This document shows positions 43,530-53,390 of a DNA stretch of 64,000 bases, piece after piece. The notes under the pieces were generated by a model. It saw nothing but the letters and a program-made list of their open reading frames with translations. It was not told the origin of the DNA and ran no database searches. Origin of the DNA: Flavobacteriaceae bacterium (GTDB lineage Bacteria; Bacteroidota; Bacteroidia; Flavobacteriales; Flavobacteriaceae); the NCBI GenBank assembly GCA_016780065.1, contig JADHML010000001.1, positions 62,001 to 126,000 on the forward strand. Reading direction: 5' to 3'. Both the position numbers and the translations under genes were made by a program. Position 1 is the first letter of the stretch, and each line of letters starts with the position of its first letter.

Positions 43530-44660
43530 TTGAGCGGTTTATACATACATATTCCCTTTTGCAAACAAGCTTGTAATTATTGTAACTTCCATTTTTCTAC
43601 GGTTTATAAACAAAAGTCAGCGCTTTTGGAGGCCATGTGTGAGGAAATCACATTAAAATCATTTCAAAAGCCAACTCCCTTAGACACGCTGTATTTTGGT
43701 GGTGGAACCCCCTCGGTGTTTACTCCATCAGAACTTGATAAAATCATAAAGGCGGTAACAAAACATCATCATTTACTTGCTGATGCGGAGATTACTTTAG
43801 AAGCCAACCCCGACGACATTGACAAGTCATATTTAAATGATTTGATTGATTTGGGATTCAATAGGTTATCTGTCGGGGTGCAATCTTTTCATGACAGAGA
43901 GCTCAAAATGATGAATCGCGCCCACAACACAAAACAAGCAAAAGAAGCTTTAAGTTTGGTTGCAGATCTGTTTTCCAACTGGTCTTTGGACCTGATGTTT
44001 GGTATGCCGAAAAGTACCCATCAATCATGGGAAGAAAACCTTCAACAAGCCATGTTGTTTGATCCGCCTCACCTCTCTGCTTATGCACTGACAATTGAAC
44101 CACATACGGCCTTAGAAAAATACATACAAGAAGGATTTATAATTCCTTGCAGCGAAGATCAGCATGCTGCCCAATTTGAACAATTGGTCGATTACACCAC
44201 AAAGTTGGGTTATGAAAATTATGAAGTGAATAGTTTTTCCAAACCTGGTATGTATTCCCGTAACAACACAGCTTATTGGACTGGAAAACCTTATTTAGGG
44301 ATCGGTCCTTCAGCACATAGTTTTGAGGGATCAAGAAGGGCGTGGAATGTATCTAACAATGCTCAATACATTAAATCTCTTAAACAAAAGACTATTCCAG
44401 AAACGGAAGAGATACTGACTGAGGTCGATCGTTTTAACGAATATGTGATGACGGGTCTACGAACCCAGTGGGGTGTGTCTTTGGATCATGTTAGGCTTGC
44501 TTTTGGCAAGCATTTTGAAGATCATTTAGTTCATGAAATTCAACCTCAATTAAAGGTTAAAAACCTTAGGTTAGAGAATCGAGTTATTTACACAACCTTA
44601 CAAGGTCGTTTTTTAGCAGATGGCATTGCTGCTTCATTGTTTTTAGTCAACCTTTCTTAA
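43530..44660 (+). CDS. hemW: Radical SAM protein HemW
   Basis: This 376-residue protein starts at TTG 43530, giving MSGLYIHIPFCKQACNYCNF with the CxxxCxxC motif. The family features TLYFGGGTPSVF and NRLSVGVQSF follow, and FNEYVMTGLRTQWG marks the HemN C-terminal domain. It is annotated as HemW, a heme chaperone, rather than the oxygen-independent coproporphyrinogen oxidase HemN, based on its length and on the CNYCNF motif. Its 3' end overlaps the convergent peptidase gene by 14 bp. Confidence 0.9.
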   Translation: MSGLYIHIPFCKQACNYCNFHFSTVYKQKSALLEAMCEEITLKSFQKPTPLDTLYFGGGTPSVFTPSELDKIIKAVTKHHHLLADAEITLEANPDDIDKSYLNDLIDLGFNRLSVGVQSFHDRELKMMNRAHNTKQAKEALSLVADLFSNWSLDLMFGMPKSTHQSWEENLQQAMLFDPPHLSAYALTIEPHTALEKYIQEGFIIPCSEDQHAAQFEQLVDYTTKLGYENYEVNSFSKPGMYSRNNTAYWTGKPYLGIGPSAHSFEGSRRAWNVSNNAQYIKSLKQKTIPETEEILTEVDRFNEYVMTGLRTQWGVSLDHVRLAFGKHFEDHLVHEIQPQLKVKNLRLENRVIYTTLQGRFLADGIAASLFLVNLS

Positions 44661-46038
44661 GATTAGCAAATGCCTTGTGAAATTCTGGAATGGTCTCTAT
44701 CCCTTTTAGAAAATTGAACACCCCAAAATGTTCATTGGGCGAGTGAATAGCATCGCTGTCCAACCCAAAGCCCATCAAGACTGTTTTACTGCCTAAAGTT
44801 TCTTCAAAGAGCGCCACGATTGGAATGCTACCACCATCACGCACAGCGATGGGTGGCTTTCCAAAAGTTTTTTCGTAAGCCTGGCTGGCCGCTTGAAATT
44901 CAACCCCAGAAGTGGGCATTACATAGCCTTGTCCGCCATGATGTTCGGTGACTTTGACTTTTACGCTTTTAGGTGCAATGGCTTTGAAATGATCTGCAAA
45001 CAATTGGCTGATTTTCTTCCAATCTTGATTTGGAACCAAACGCATGGATATTTTTGCGAATGCCTTAGATGGAATTACTGTTTTGGCACCCTCACCAGTA
45101 TATCCGCCCCAAATACCATTGACATCTAAGGTTGGTCGAATAGATTTTCGCTCCAATGTGCTGTAGCCTTCTTCACCATGTATATCTTCTATGTCCAAAG
45201 CGGCTTTATAGGCTGATAGGGAAAAGGGAATTTTTTCAATTTCTTTTCGATCGGCATTTTCCAACACCTCCACTTTGTCATAAAACCCAGGAATGGTCAC
45301 ATGGTTGTTTTTGTCATGAAGAGAAGCAATCATCTGAGTTAAAATATTGATGGGGTTGGCCACAGCACCCCCATAAAGTCCAGAGTGTAAATCTCTGTTA
45401 GGTCCCGTTACTTCAACTTCCATATAGCTCAACCCCCGTAGACCTGTAGTAATAGATGGGGTGTCGTTTGCTAACATGCCTGTATCTGAAATTAGGATGA
45501 CATCGTTGGAAAGTAAATCCGTATGTTCTCGAACGAATGCCTCTAGGTTGTCGCTGCCTACTTCCTCTTCACCTTCAATCATAAACTTGACATTACAAGG
45601 GAGGCCATCTGTTTTCAGCATGACTTCTAATGCCTTCAAGTGCATAAAAAACTGCCCCTTATCATCACAAGCCCCTCTGGCAAAAATGGCACCCTCAGGG
45701 TGGGTTTTGATTTTTTTGACAATGGGGTCAAAGGGGTCGTTGTCCCATAAGTCTAGCGGATCGGGGGGCTGCACGTCGTAATGCCCATAGACAAGTACTG
45801 TGGGCAATTTGGGATCTACCAAGCAAGACCCATATACTACAGGATATCCGGCAGTAGCGTAAATCTGAGTATGTGTACAACCCGATTCTTGTAGGAGCAT
45901 TTCTACTTTTTCAGCTGCTTTTTGCATCTCACCTGCATAGGCTGGGTCTGCACTGATCGAAGGGATTCGGATAAGAGCAAACAATTCTTCTAAAAAACGT
46001 TTTTTATTTTTTTGGATATACGAAAGGGTAGATTTCAT
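44647..46038 (-). CDS. M20 family dipeptidase
   Basis: This 463-residue zinc metallopeptidase has VLVYGHYDVQP (first metal His/Asp), FARGACDDKGQFF (bridging Asp), MIEGEEEVGSDN (catalytic and metal Glu) and DLHSGLYGGAVANP, all typical of the CNDP-like dipeptidase branch of M20. The bimetal site appears complete. It has no clear signal peptide, so a cytoplasmic dipeptidase is likely. Confidence 0.92.
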   Translation of the reverse strand: MKSTLSYIQKNKKRFLEELFALIRIPSISADPAYAGEMQKAAEKVEMLLQESGCTHTQIYATAGYPVVYGSCLVDPKLPTVLVYGHYDVQPPDPLDLWDNDPFDPIVKKIKTHPEGAIFARGACDDKGQFFMHLKALEVMLKTDGLPCNVKFMIEGEEEVGSDNLEAFVREHTDLLSNDVILISDTGMLANDTPSITTGLRGLSYMEVEVTGPNRDLHSGLYGGAVANPINILTQMIASLHDKNNHVTIPGFYDKVEVLENADRKEIEKIPFSLSAYKAALDIEDIHGEEGYSTLERKSIRPTLDVNGIWGGYTGEGAKTVIPSKAFAKISMRLVPNQDWKKISQLFADHFKAIAPKSVKVKVTEHHGGQGYVMPTSGVEFQAASQAYEKTFGKPPIAVRDGGSIPIVALFEETLGSKTVLMGFGLDSDAIHSPNEHFGVFNFLKGIETIPEFHKAFANLKKG

Positions 46039-46110
46039 GATATAAATCCGTTAGAATGATTACACGAATATACCTTTAAATTCATTGAAAGAAAATAACC
46101 AAAATGTACT

Positions 46111-46118
46111 TATATTTG
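46111..46118 (+). promoter_or_regulatory. -7 box of tRNA-Leu
   Basis: TATATTTG is an exact TAnnTTTG box 10 bp before the tRNA. A TTG at 46085-46087 lies 23 bp upstream. Confidence 0.55.
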
Positions 46119-46128
46119 CTCCCCCTAT

Positions 46129-46210
46129 GCGGGTGTGGTGAAATTGGTAGACACGCTAGACTTAGGATCTAGTGCTTCACGGCGTGGGGGTTCGAGTCCC
46201 TTCACCCGCA
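46129..46210 (+). tRNA. tRNA-Leu (TAG)
   Basis: Acceptor GCGGGTG/CACCCGC, anticodon arm CTAGA-CTTAGGA-TCTAG with anticodon TAG, long variable arm TGCTTCACGGCGT and T arm GGGGG-TTCGAGT-CCCTT define a class II leucine tRNA. The discriminator A is at 46210. The next bases are CAA, so CCA is not encoded. Confidence 0.96.
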
Positions 46211-46213
46211 CAA

Positions 46214-46242
46214 AACCTCAACAGACGATGTTGGGGTTTTTT
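46214..46242. terminator. Bidirectional terminator between tRNA-Leu and waaA
   Basis: AACCTCAACA (46214-46223) pairs with TGTTGGGGTT (46229-46238), with one G-T pair, followed by T residues. It lies just past the waaA stop and serves tRNA-Leu on the plus strand. Confidence 0.8.
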
Positions 46243-47461
46243 ATTTCAAAAACCCTATAATTTTTTGGGTAGCACCTTTTTGAGCGTTTACAAAATCAAG
46301 GTTGTTTTTGCCGATTTTTTCAGCCTGTAATTTGTCAGCAGTCAGACGAGAGAATGTTTCTTTAAAGGATTTTTCAGTTTCGCAACTATACACCCCTCCT
46401 AAACGAATCATCTCTTTGGCCTCATCAAATTTTTGATAGTTTTTGCCAATCACTATAGGAATGCCCGCTGCGGCCGGTTCCAATACATTGTGAAGCCCCG
46501 ATGTGCCCATACCACCACCCACATAGGCCATCTGCGCAGAGGCATAACAAGCATTGAGCAACCCTATGGTGTCCAAAATCAACACACGTGTCTCAGGCAG
46601 TTTCTCTTTTTCCAAATTGGTGTATCGTTGTACTTTCCCTTTAATCGCCGTTGTCATATGCTTTATAAAGCCAGGCTGCAATTTGTGGGGCGCCAACACC
46701 CAACAAGTCTTTTTATCTGATTCTTGAATCGCATCCTTGATCAATTCAAAATCTTTGGGCCAGATGCTGCCAGCCACTACACAAAACCGGTCTTTTGCAA
46801 AAGCCTCCATAAAATTTAAAGGCGCTGGAGGTTCACTTAATCGATCAAAGCGTGTATCGCCTGTGATGGTTACATTCTTAAAACCAATAGACACCAACAA
46901 TTCTTTGGAATTGTCGTCCTGCACAAAAAAATGTTTAAAAGCTTTTAGTGACTTGTGAATAAAAGCGCCCCTTTTTTGAAACAAAAACTGCTTTTCATAA
47001 AAACGCCCTGACACCAAATAGGTAGGTATGTTTTTAGAGGTCAAACCATCTAGTAGATTTGGCCAAAACTCGTACTTAACGATACATGCCATTTCAGGCT
47101 TAAGGATTTCTAAAAAACGGTTAATGTCTTTGGGCGTATCCCAAGGTAAATAAACACATAAGTCCGCTACACCATGATTGTGTCGAAGCTCATAGCCCGA
47201 AGGAGAAAAAAAACTTACAACAAACTGTCGATCTGGGAATTGCTGTTTGAGCGATTCTAAAACCGGCAATCCTTGCTCGTATTCTCCTAAGGATGCTGCA
47301 TGTATCCAAATGGTTTTTTGTTTAGGGTTTAACTGCTGTAGCTGCTTCCATAAAGCTTTACGCCCCGTTACAAATGCCTTTATTTTAGGATTAAACAACC
47401 CCCCAAGAGGCAAAACAAGCTTTGCGGTACTTACAGAAAGATTGTAAAAATGACTCAACAT
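46241..47461 (-). CDS. waaA: 3-deoxy-D-manno-octulosonic acid transferase
   Basis: This 406-residue GT-B enzyme attaches Kdo to lipid A. An N-terminal hydrophobic segment precedes TIWIHAASLGEYEQGLPVL, the conserved active-site region, then CIVKYEFWPNLL, TGDTRFDRL and AYVGGGMGTSGLHNVLEPAA, which match the C-terminal donor-binding domain. It acts at the cytoplasmic face of the inner membrane in the core region of LPS synthesis. Confidence 0.93.
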   Translation of the reverse strand: MLSHFYNLSVSTAKLVLPLGGLFNPKIKAFVTGRKALWKQLQQLNPKQKTIWIHAASLGEYEQGLPVLESLKQQFPDRQFVVSFFSPSGYELRHNHGVADLCVYLPWDTPKDINRFLEILKPEMACIVKYEFWPNLLDGLTSKNIPTYLVSGRFYEKQFLFQKRGAFIHKSLKAFKHFFVQDDNSKELLVSIGFKNVTITGDTRFDRLSEPPAPLNFMEAFAKDRFCVVAGSIWPKDFELIKDAIQESDKKTCWVLAPHKLQPGFIKHMTTAIKGKVQRYTNLEKEKLPETRVLILDTIGLLNACYASAQMAYVGGGMGTSGLHNVLEPAAAGIPIVIGKNYQKFDEAKEMIRLGGVYSCETEKSFKETFSRLTADKLQAEKIGKNNLDFVNAQKGATQKIIGFLK

Positions 47462-47528
47462 TCCTGCAAAGATATCGTTTCAAGGCTTAAAGTTCTATTT
47501 TGTAATTTTGCATCAACAAAAAATTGTC

Positions 47529-48659
47529 ATGGAAAAAATCCAAATGGTAGATCTTCAAGGTCAATACAAGTACATCAAACCCGAGGTGGAAATGGGTATG
47601 CATGAAGTACTTGAAAGCGCCATGTTTATCAATGGTCCCAAGGTGAGAGAGTTTCAAGCAGATTTGGAGGGTTATTTAAATGTCAAACATGTAATTCCTT
47701 GCGCCAACGGTACGGATGCTTTGCAAGTAGCCATGATGGGCTTGGGGCTTCAGCCTGGTGATGAGGTTATCACTGCAGATTTTACTTTTGCGGCTACTGT
47801 GGAGGTGATTGCCTTGTTACAACTGACTCCAGTTTTGGTGGATGTTTTACCAGACACTTTTAACATTGACCCAGAAGCGGTACGCAAAGCCATAACCCCT
47901 AAAACCAAAGCGATCGTTCCTGTACACTTGTTTGGGCAGGCTGCTAATATGGAGGCTTTGATGAAGATAGCTCACGAACATGATTTATATGTAATCGAAG
48001 ACAATGCCCAGGGCATAGGTGCCAATTACAGTTTTTCTGACGGGACGGTAGCTAAAACGGGAACCATTGGCCATATTGGATCAACCTCTTTTTTCCCCTC
48101 TAAAAATCTAGGTTGTTATGGAGATGGAGGGGCGATTTTCACCAATGATGATGATTTGGCTCATACCATTCGAGGTATTGTCAACCATGGTATGTATGAG
48201 CGCTATCATCATGATGTAGTAGGCGTAAACTCTCGTTTGGACAGTTTGCAAGCGGTGGTGCTCAAAGAAAAACTAAAATATTTGGATTTTTACAACGAAC
48301 GCCGCAAATATGCGGCCTTGCGTTATGATGACTTTTTTAAAAACCACCCCAATATTATCACTCCTGTTCGCGAAGCTGAGTGCGACTCACATGTGTTTCA
48401 TCAGTATACGCTAAGAATCATAGATGCTGACAGAGATGCATTGGTTAAACATCTCCAAGAGCACCAAATACCATGTGGGGTTTATTATCCAATACCGCTA
48501 CACCTGCAGAAAGCCTATAAGGACGAACGCTATCAAGAGTCTGATTTTGAAATCACCAATCGTTTGGTTAAAGAAGTCATATCACTACCTATGCACACTG
48601 AACTCAACGAGGAACAGTTGTCGCATATCGCCAAAACTGTATTGAGTTTTTTGGCCTAA
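47529..48659 (+). CDS. DegT/DnrJ/EryC1 family sugar aminotransferase
   Basis: This 376-residue PLP enzyme starts at ATG 47529. IPCANGTDALQVAMMGL, IEDNAQGIGANY and SFFPSKNLGCYGDGGAI are family motifs, the lysine of the last forming the Schiff base. Such enzymes transfer an amino group to a nucleotide-linked keto-sugar, typically for LPS or surface polysaccharide. The location opposite waaA supports an envelope sugar role. The exact sugar is unknown. A TAATTTTG -7-like box lies at 47503-47510. Its 3' end overlaps fabD by 4 bp, convergently. Confidence 0.9.
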   Translation: MEKIQMVDLQGQYKYIKPEVEMGMHEVLESAMFINGPKVREFQADLEGYLNVKHVIPCANGTDALQVAMMGLGLQPGDEVITADFTFAATVEVIALLQLTPVLVDVLPDTFNIDPEAVRKAITPKTKAIVPVHLFGQAANMEALMKIAHEHDLYVIEDNAQGIGANYSFSDGTVAKTGTIGHIGSTSFFPSKNLGCYGDGGAIFTNDDDLAHTIRGIVNHGMYERYHHDVVGVNSRLDSLQAVVLKEKLKYLDFYNERRKYAALRYDDFFKNHPNIITPVREAECDSHVFHQYTLRIIDADRDALVKHLQEHQIPCGVYYPIPLHLQKAYKDERYQESDFEITNRLVKEVISLPMHTELNEEQLSHIAKTVLSFLA

Positions 48660-49537
48660 GATAAAGCCGCAGCAGTTTCTAAGTCTCGATCAATTTTTTT
48701 GACAAGCCCCTGTAAGACCTTTCCTGGTCCTACCTCTGTAAAAATAGTTGCGCCATCTGAAGCCATTTGATGGACACTTTGCGTCCAACGCACCGGTGCG
48801 GTGAGTTGGGCGATTAAGTTGGATTTGATTTGTTCAGCATCGGTGACTGCTTGCGCGACCACATTTTGATAGATGGGACAAGAAGCTTGTGTAAAAGGAG
48901 TTTGCTCAATGGCAGCGGCAAGTTTTTCTCGAGCTGGCTCCATCAAAGGGGAGTGAAACGCACCTCCCACAGGAAGTATCAAAGCGCGACGCGCACCTTT
49001 TTCTTTTAAACTTTCACACGTTGACGCGACCGCCGAGTAGGCTCCCGAAATGACCAGCTGCCCGGGACAGTTATAGTTGGCTGCAACTACTACGCCCTCG
49101 GTTTGATCACAGACTTGTTCTACAATACCATCTTCAAGACCCAGTACAGCAGCCATCGTTCCCTTTTCAAGACCACAGGCTTCTTGCATAGCTTGAGCAC
49201 GTTGAGATACCAATCGAAGACCATCTTCAAAAGAAAGAACTCCTATAGAAGCCAGTGCTGAAAACTCTCCAAGAGAATGACCAGCAACCATATCAGGTTT
49301 GAAAGCATTCCCTAAAACACGGCTTACAGCTACAGAATGAATAAAAATTGCAGGTTGAGTAACCCGGGTTTCTTTCAGGTCGTCTGCACTCCCTTCAAAC
49401 ATGATATTGGTTAATGAAAAGCCTAAAATTTGGTTGGCTTTTTCAAACAAAGCTTTAGCTTCGGAATGACTGTCATATAAGTCTTTTCCCATTCCACTAA
49501 ACTGGGATCCTTGTCCCGGAAATACATATGCGTTCAT
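48656..49537 (-). CDS. fabD: Malonyl-CoA-ACP transacylase
   Basis: This 293-residue enzyme loads malonyl groups onto ACP for fatty acid synthesis. FPGQGSQFSGMGKDLY opens the protein and VAGHSLGEFSALASIG holds the catalytic serine (GHSLG). GGAFHSPLMEPAREKL contains the catalytic histidine. It is the last of the thyA-DHFR-fabD run on this strand, with 1 nt between it and the DHFR fusion gene. Confidence 0.95.
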   Translation of the reverse strand: MNAYVFPGQGSQFSGMGKDLYDSHSEAKALFEKANQILGFSLTNIMFEGSADDLKETRVTQPAIFIHSVAVSRVLGNAFKPDMVAGHSLGEFSALASIGVLSFEDGLRLVSQRAQAMQEACGLEKGTMAAVLGLEDGIVEQVCDQTEGVVVAANYNCPGQLVISGAYSAVASTCESLKEKGARRALILPVGGAFHSPLMEPAREKLAAAIEQTPFTQASCPIYQNVVAQAVTDAEQIKSNLIAQLTAPVRWTQSVHQMASDGATIFTEVGPGKVLQGLVKKIDRDLETAAALS

Positions 49538-49538
49538 G

Positions 49539-50438
49539 CTATTTTCTTTGATATCTTATAAAACTAAAAGCGTAGTCGTGTTTCTCGTCAGTTGGGTGTT
49601 CTTCACGCCATACTTCTTCCCATATATTTAAGTCAATTTCAGGGAAAAAGGTATCTGCTTCAAATTCACCATGAACTCTTGTAAGCTCAATCTCATGAGC
49701 GATTTCCATGGCTTGGGCATAAATTTCACCACCACCTATAATAAACGGGCGTGAATCTGACTGAGCTACTTTAACTGCATCGGCTAACGAGCTGACAACC
49801 ACTGCATTTTCAGCACTGTAGTCAGGCTGACGCGTGATCACTACATTGGTACGGTTGGGGAGGGCTTTGGGCATAGACTCAAAGGTTTTACGCCCCATGA
49901 TCACATGGTGCCCTTTGGTGAGATTTTTAAAGTGTTTTAAGTCGTCAGACAGGTGCCAAATGAGTTGATTGTCTTTTCCTAATGCATGGTTGGTGGAAAC
50001 TGCAGCAATCATAGTAATGCGTTGAGAAGTTTGAGGCTCTTGATGCCATTCTGACTGCGCTTTTATAGAAGCTTCTTTGTCTAATTCACGTTTTATTTTT
50101 TCGATTCGAGCTTCTTGTAAACCTACAAGCAGTTTGATTTGCTCTTGCTCCCAAGCTTTTCCCATAAATCGATGGGTGACAAATACCTGAAAAGTATGAA
50201 GTAATAAACCAACGAGCCACAACAAAGCCACATTGAAAACCCATGGGTACCCAAAAGGTGCGATAGTTTCCCCATAATCCAACCCGATGTTGATAATCAC
50301 CAGCACGAGATTAATAAACAGGAAAGCTATAAAATGGTAATACAAACGTCTTTTTTGACGAATGCGGTTCTGGGCATTTTCGACCAATAAAATTTGCTGG
50401 TCATCGATTGAAGGATTTTGTTTTTTCTTAAAAAACAT
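49539..50438 (-). CDS. folA: Two-helix membrane domain fused to dihydrofolate reductase
   Basis: This 299-residue protein has residues 1-140 forming a 2TM-type domain: a basic start, helices at about 34-52 and 65-88, then a basic coiled helix. The rest (141-299) is dihydrofolate reductase, with MIAAVSTNHALGKDNQLIWH, the acidic active-site residue in LSDDLKHFK, VIMGRKTFESMP and FIIGGGEIYAQAM. It regenerates tetrahydrofolate, matching thyA 43 bp upstream. Single-domain DHFR is about 160 residues; the fusion presumably anchors this enzyme to the inner membrane. The frame is continuous from ATG 50438 and no internal stop separates the parts. Confidence 0.92.
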   Translation of the reverse strand: MFFKKKQNPSIDDQQILLVENAQNRIRQKRRLYYHFIAFLFINLVLVIINIGLDYGETIAPFGYPWVFNVALLWLVGLLLHTFQVFVTHRFMGKAWEQEQIKLLVGLQEARIEKIKRELDKEASIKAQSEWHQEPQTSQRITMIAAVSTNHALGKDNQLIWHLSDDLKHFKNLTKGHHVIMGRKTFESMPKALPNRTNVVITRQPDYSAENAVVVSSLADAVKVAQSDSRPFIIGGGEIYAQAMEIAHEIELTRVHGEFEADTFFPEIDLNIWEEVWREEHPTDEKHDYAFSFIRYQRK

Positions 50439-50481
50439 AAACTAAGTTAGATTTGGCTAAAATAGTCAATACTAAAGAAAA

Positions 50482-51306
50482 TTACACTGCTACCGCCCCT
50501 TTTATATGAGGATGCGGGTCGTAATCTTCGATGGTAAAATCTTCAAACTCAAAACTGAAAATATCAGTCTTGTTTGGGTTGATTTTTAGTTTAGGTAAAG
50601 CACGAGGTGTTCTGCTAAGTTGAAGCTCAATTTGCTCCATGTGGTTGGTGTAAATATGAGCATCACCAAATGTGTGTATAAAATCTCCTGGTTGGTAACC
50701 GCAGGCTTGTGCCATCATATGAGTAAACAACGCATAAGAAGCAATGTTAAAAGGCACACCAAGGAAGATGTCTGCACTGCGCTGATAGAGTTGACAAGAG
50801 AGCTTTCCATTGGCTACATAAAATTGAAAGAAAGCATGACAAGGAGGTAATGCAGCTTTTCCGTGAGCTACATTTTCAGAAAAAGATTTTGAGGTGTTCG
50901 GCAATACAGAGGGGTTCCATGCTGAGACCAACATACGTCGGCTGTCGGGATTGTGTTTTAGGGTATGAATCACCTCTTTGATTTGGTCGATTTCTTCGCT
51001 GTTCCAATTGCGCCACTGGTGGCCGTAAACAGGGCCTAGATCTCCATTTTCATCGGCCCACTCATTCCAAATACGTACCCCATTTTCTGTGAGATATTTA
51101 ATATTGGTATCACCTTTTAAAAACCATAACAATTCGTATATGATCGATTTGAGATGTAGTTTTTTTGTGGTCACCATGGGGAATCCTTCACTCAGGTCAA
51201 AGCGCATCTGATACCCAAATACACTCTTGGTTCCCGTTCCTGTTCTGTCAGACTTTTCCACGCCATGATCCAATACGTGTTGGACCAAATCTAAATATTG
51301 TTTCAT
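50482..51306 (-). CDS. thyA: Thymidylate synthase
   Basis: This 274-residue enzyme makes dTMP from dUMP using methylene-tetrahydrofolate. [16 protein letters not shown] binds dUMP phosphate, [13 protein letters not shown] holds the catalytic cysteine, and [18 protein letters not shown] and [13 protein letters not shown] are standard motifs. Its product dihydrofolate is the substrate of the DHFR fusion encoded next. Confidence 0.97.
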   Translation of the reverse strand: MKQYLDLVQHVLDHGVEKSDRTGTGTKSVFGYQMRFDLSEGFPMVTTKKLHLKSIIYELLWFLKGDTNIKYLTENGVRIWNEWADENGDLGPVYGHQWRNWNSEEIDQIKEVIHTLKHNPDSRRMLVSAWNPSVLPNTSKSFSENVAHGKAALPPCHAFFQFYVANGKLSCQLYQRSADIFLGVPFNIASYALFTHMMAQACGYQPGDFIHTFGDAHIYTNHMEQIELQLSRTPRALPKLKINPNKTDIFSFEFEDFTIEDYDPHPHIKGAVAV

Positions 51307-51390
51307 CTAGAAATTTTTTTAAAAATACAATCCAAAAGCTTGGTATCTCACATCAAAATAAAAAACTTTTCAAGTCCTTTTTAACCAATT

Positions 51391-52737
51391 TTATCCGATG
51401 ACGGCTCCGGCAATAATTGCCGATAATATCGAAGCCAAAGTTCCTCCAACAAGGGCTCTAACTCCAAATTTAGACAACACTTTTCGTTGTCCAGGTGCCA
51501 ATGATCCGATGCCGCCAATTTGAATTCCTATAGAAGCAAAATTGGCAAACCCACACAGCATATAGGTTGCCATGATCACTGATTTTTGATATTGTAGGTG
51601 TATAACATTCATTGGGTTTTTGAGTTCGGCGAGTTGTATATAACCTACAAACTCACTTGCTGCTAATTTGATGCCTAAAAGTTGACCCATAGGCATAATG
51701 TCTGGAGTTGGCACACCCATAATCCACATCAGCGGAGCGAAAATACTCCCAAGAATGGCCTCAAGAGAAAACTGATCATATAGAGTATTTGCAGCAAACC
51801 AATCATTGAGGTTGGTCCAATCACCTACCCATCCTAATATCCCATTGGCCATGGCGATAAGAGCTACAAAAACCAACAGCATCCCACCAATGGTAGCTGC
51901 TAAACGCAGCCCTTCTACCGTTCCGTTAGAAATGGCATCCAAAGCATTGGTGCCAATTTTTTCCATGGAAACGTTTACTTCATTGTTGATGGCGTCGGTT
52001 TGTGGATAAAGTATTTTAGAGACTACGATTGCTCCTGGAGCAGCCATTACAGACGCCGCTAACAAATGTTTGGCAAACTCAAGACGCATTTGAGGATCGT
52101 CTCCGCCTAAAAAACCAATGTAAGCAGCCAAAACACCTCCAGCAACAGTAGCCATGCCTCCTATCATAACAAGCAAAATCTCAGATTTGGTCATTTTTTC
52201 TAGATAGGCTTTTATCATAAGGGGTGCTTCGGTTTGCCCTAAAAATATATTGCCAATAACAGACAGGCTCTCAGCACCAGAAATATGTAAAATTTTAGTG
52301 ATGGCTAGCGCTAGCATTCGCACTACAAATTGTATGATGCCAAGGTAAAACAAAAGGGAGGTAAGTGCTGCGAAAAAGACAATCGTTGGTAGGATTTGAA
52401 AAACAAATATAAATCCATAGGTATCTGTGTTCATTAAATCACCAAACAGAAAAGTACTTCCAGCGTTTGTAAAATCTAGGATGCTTACAAACAGCTTCCC
52501 CATGGTTTCAAACACACGCTGTACCCACGAAATTTTAAGAATACCAATGGCCAAAATAAGCTGTAGTGTGAGGCCTAAGCCTACTGTTTTCCATGCGATG
52601 TTTTTTCTATTGGCACTACACAAAAAAGCTATGATTAGTACTACAAAAAGACCCAATGCGCCGCGAAGTACACCTGCAGTTGTGATTCCACTACTTGGCA
52701 CCAATACATCTTGGCTCAACATTCCAATTATGCCCAT
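51391..52737 (-). CDS. Concentrative nucleoside transporter (NupC/CNT)
   Basis: This 448-residue inner-membrane protein has about ten hydrophobic helices. ISGAESLSVIGNIFLGQTEA and the MMAPGAIVVSK-like VMAAPGAIVVSKILYP and GFANFASIGIQIGGIGSLAP match the Gate and C-terminal domains of CNT carriers, which import nucleosides with protons or sodium. It fits the neighbouring thymidylate and kinase genes for nucleoside salvage. The substrate preference is not deducible. Confidence 0.9.
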   Translation of the reverse strand: MGIIGMLSQDVLVPSSGITTAGVLRGALGLFVVLIIAFLCSANRKNIAWKTVGLGLTLQLILAIGILKISWVQRVFETMGKLFVSILDFTNAGSTFLFGDLMNTDTYGFIFVFQILPTIVFFAALTSLLFYLGIIQFVVRMLALAITKILHISGAESLSVIGNIFLGQTEAPLMIKAYLEKMTKSEILLVMIGGMATVAGGVLAAYIGFLGGDDPQMRLEFAKHLLAASVMAAPGAIVVSKILYPQTDAINNEVNVSMEKIGTNALDAISNGTVEGLRLAATIGGMLLVFVALIAMANGILGWVGDWTNLNDWFAANTLYDQFSLEAILGSIFAPLMWIMGVPTPDIMPMGQLLGIKLAASEFVGYIQLAELKNPMNVIHLQYQKSVIMATYMLCGFANFASIGIQIGGIGSLAPGQRKVLSKFGVRALVGGTLASILSAIIAGAVIG

Positions 52738-52743
52738 TAATTT

Positions 52744-53334
52744 TTATTTTTTATCCTTAGTTCGTTTTGAGATTTCGTCCCGCAGCCGGACAGCCAATTC
52801 ATAATCTTCTTTTTTGACTGCTTTTTTAATGGCTGCTTGGAGTTCTTCGACACTCAAACGGCTAAGTTCCTGATTAGAGGACTGGGGTATATCGGATTTT
52901 GTTTTCTTTTCTTTTTCTTGCTCATCCATTGCGATTCCAGCCTTTTCCAAAACTTGGTTGTGCGCAAAGATGGGCGCTTGAAATCGAAGTGCTAACGATA
53001 TTGCATCAGAAGTTCTGGAATCTATGATTTCTTCAATCTTATCTCGCTCACATATCAAGCTAGAATAAAATACTCCATCGACCAATTTTTGGATGATTAC
53101 TCGTTTGATTATGATGTCAAACCGCATCGAAAAATTTCGAAACAAATCATGAGTAAAAGGTCTTTGTAATTGAATGTCTTTGTCTAAAGCTACAGCAATG
53201 GATTGAGCCTCAAATTCGCCAATCACAACAGGAAGTTTGCGATCTCCATCTACTTCATCCAAAATAAGTGCATATGCACCACTTTGATTTTGGCTATATG
53301 AAATACGATTAACCCGCAATTGAATCAAGCTCAT
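52744..53334 (-). CDS. Bifunctional nuclease family protein with UVR motif
   Basis: This is a protein of about 196 residues from ATG 53334 (SLIQLRVNRISYSQNQSGAY); the frame extends seven codons upstream. The BFN/DUF151 domain covers residues 1-130 (LPVVIGEFEAQSIAVAL, SRTSDAISLALRF). After a charged linker, EDYELAVRLRDEI is a UvrB/UvrC-type interaction motif. Members have been reported with nuclease activity, but the role in Bacteroidota is unclear. Confidence 0.88.
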   Translation of the reverse strand: MSLIQLRVNRISYSQNQSGAYALILDEVDGDRKLPVVIGEFEAQSIAVALDKDIQLQRPFTHDLFRNFSMRFDIIIKRVIIQKLVDGVFYSSLICERDKIEEIIDSRTSDAISLALRFQAPIFAHNQVLEKAGIAMDEQEKEKKTKSDIPQSSNQELSRLSVEELQAAIKKAVKKEDYELAVRLRDEISKRTKDKK

Positions 53335-53390
53335 AATAGATGTAGTTGCAACCAATTCATGGTTGGCTCTAAAATATGGAAAATAGCTGA

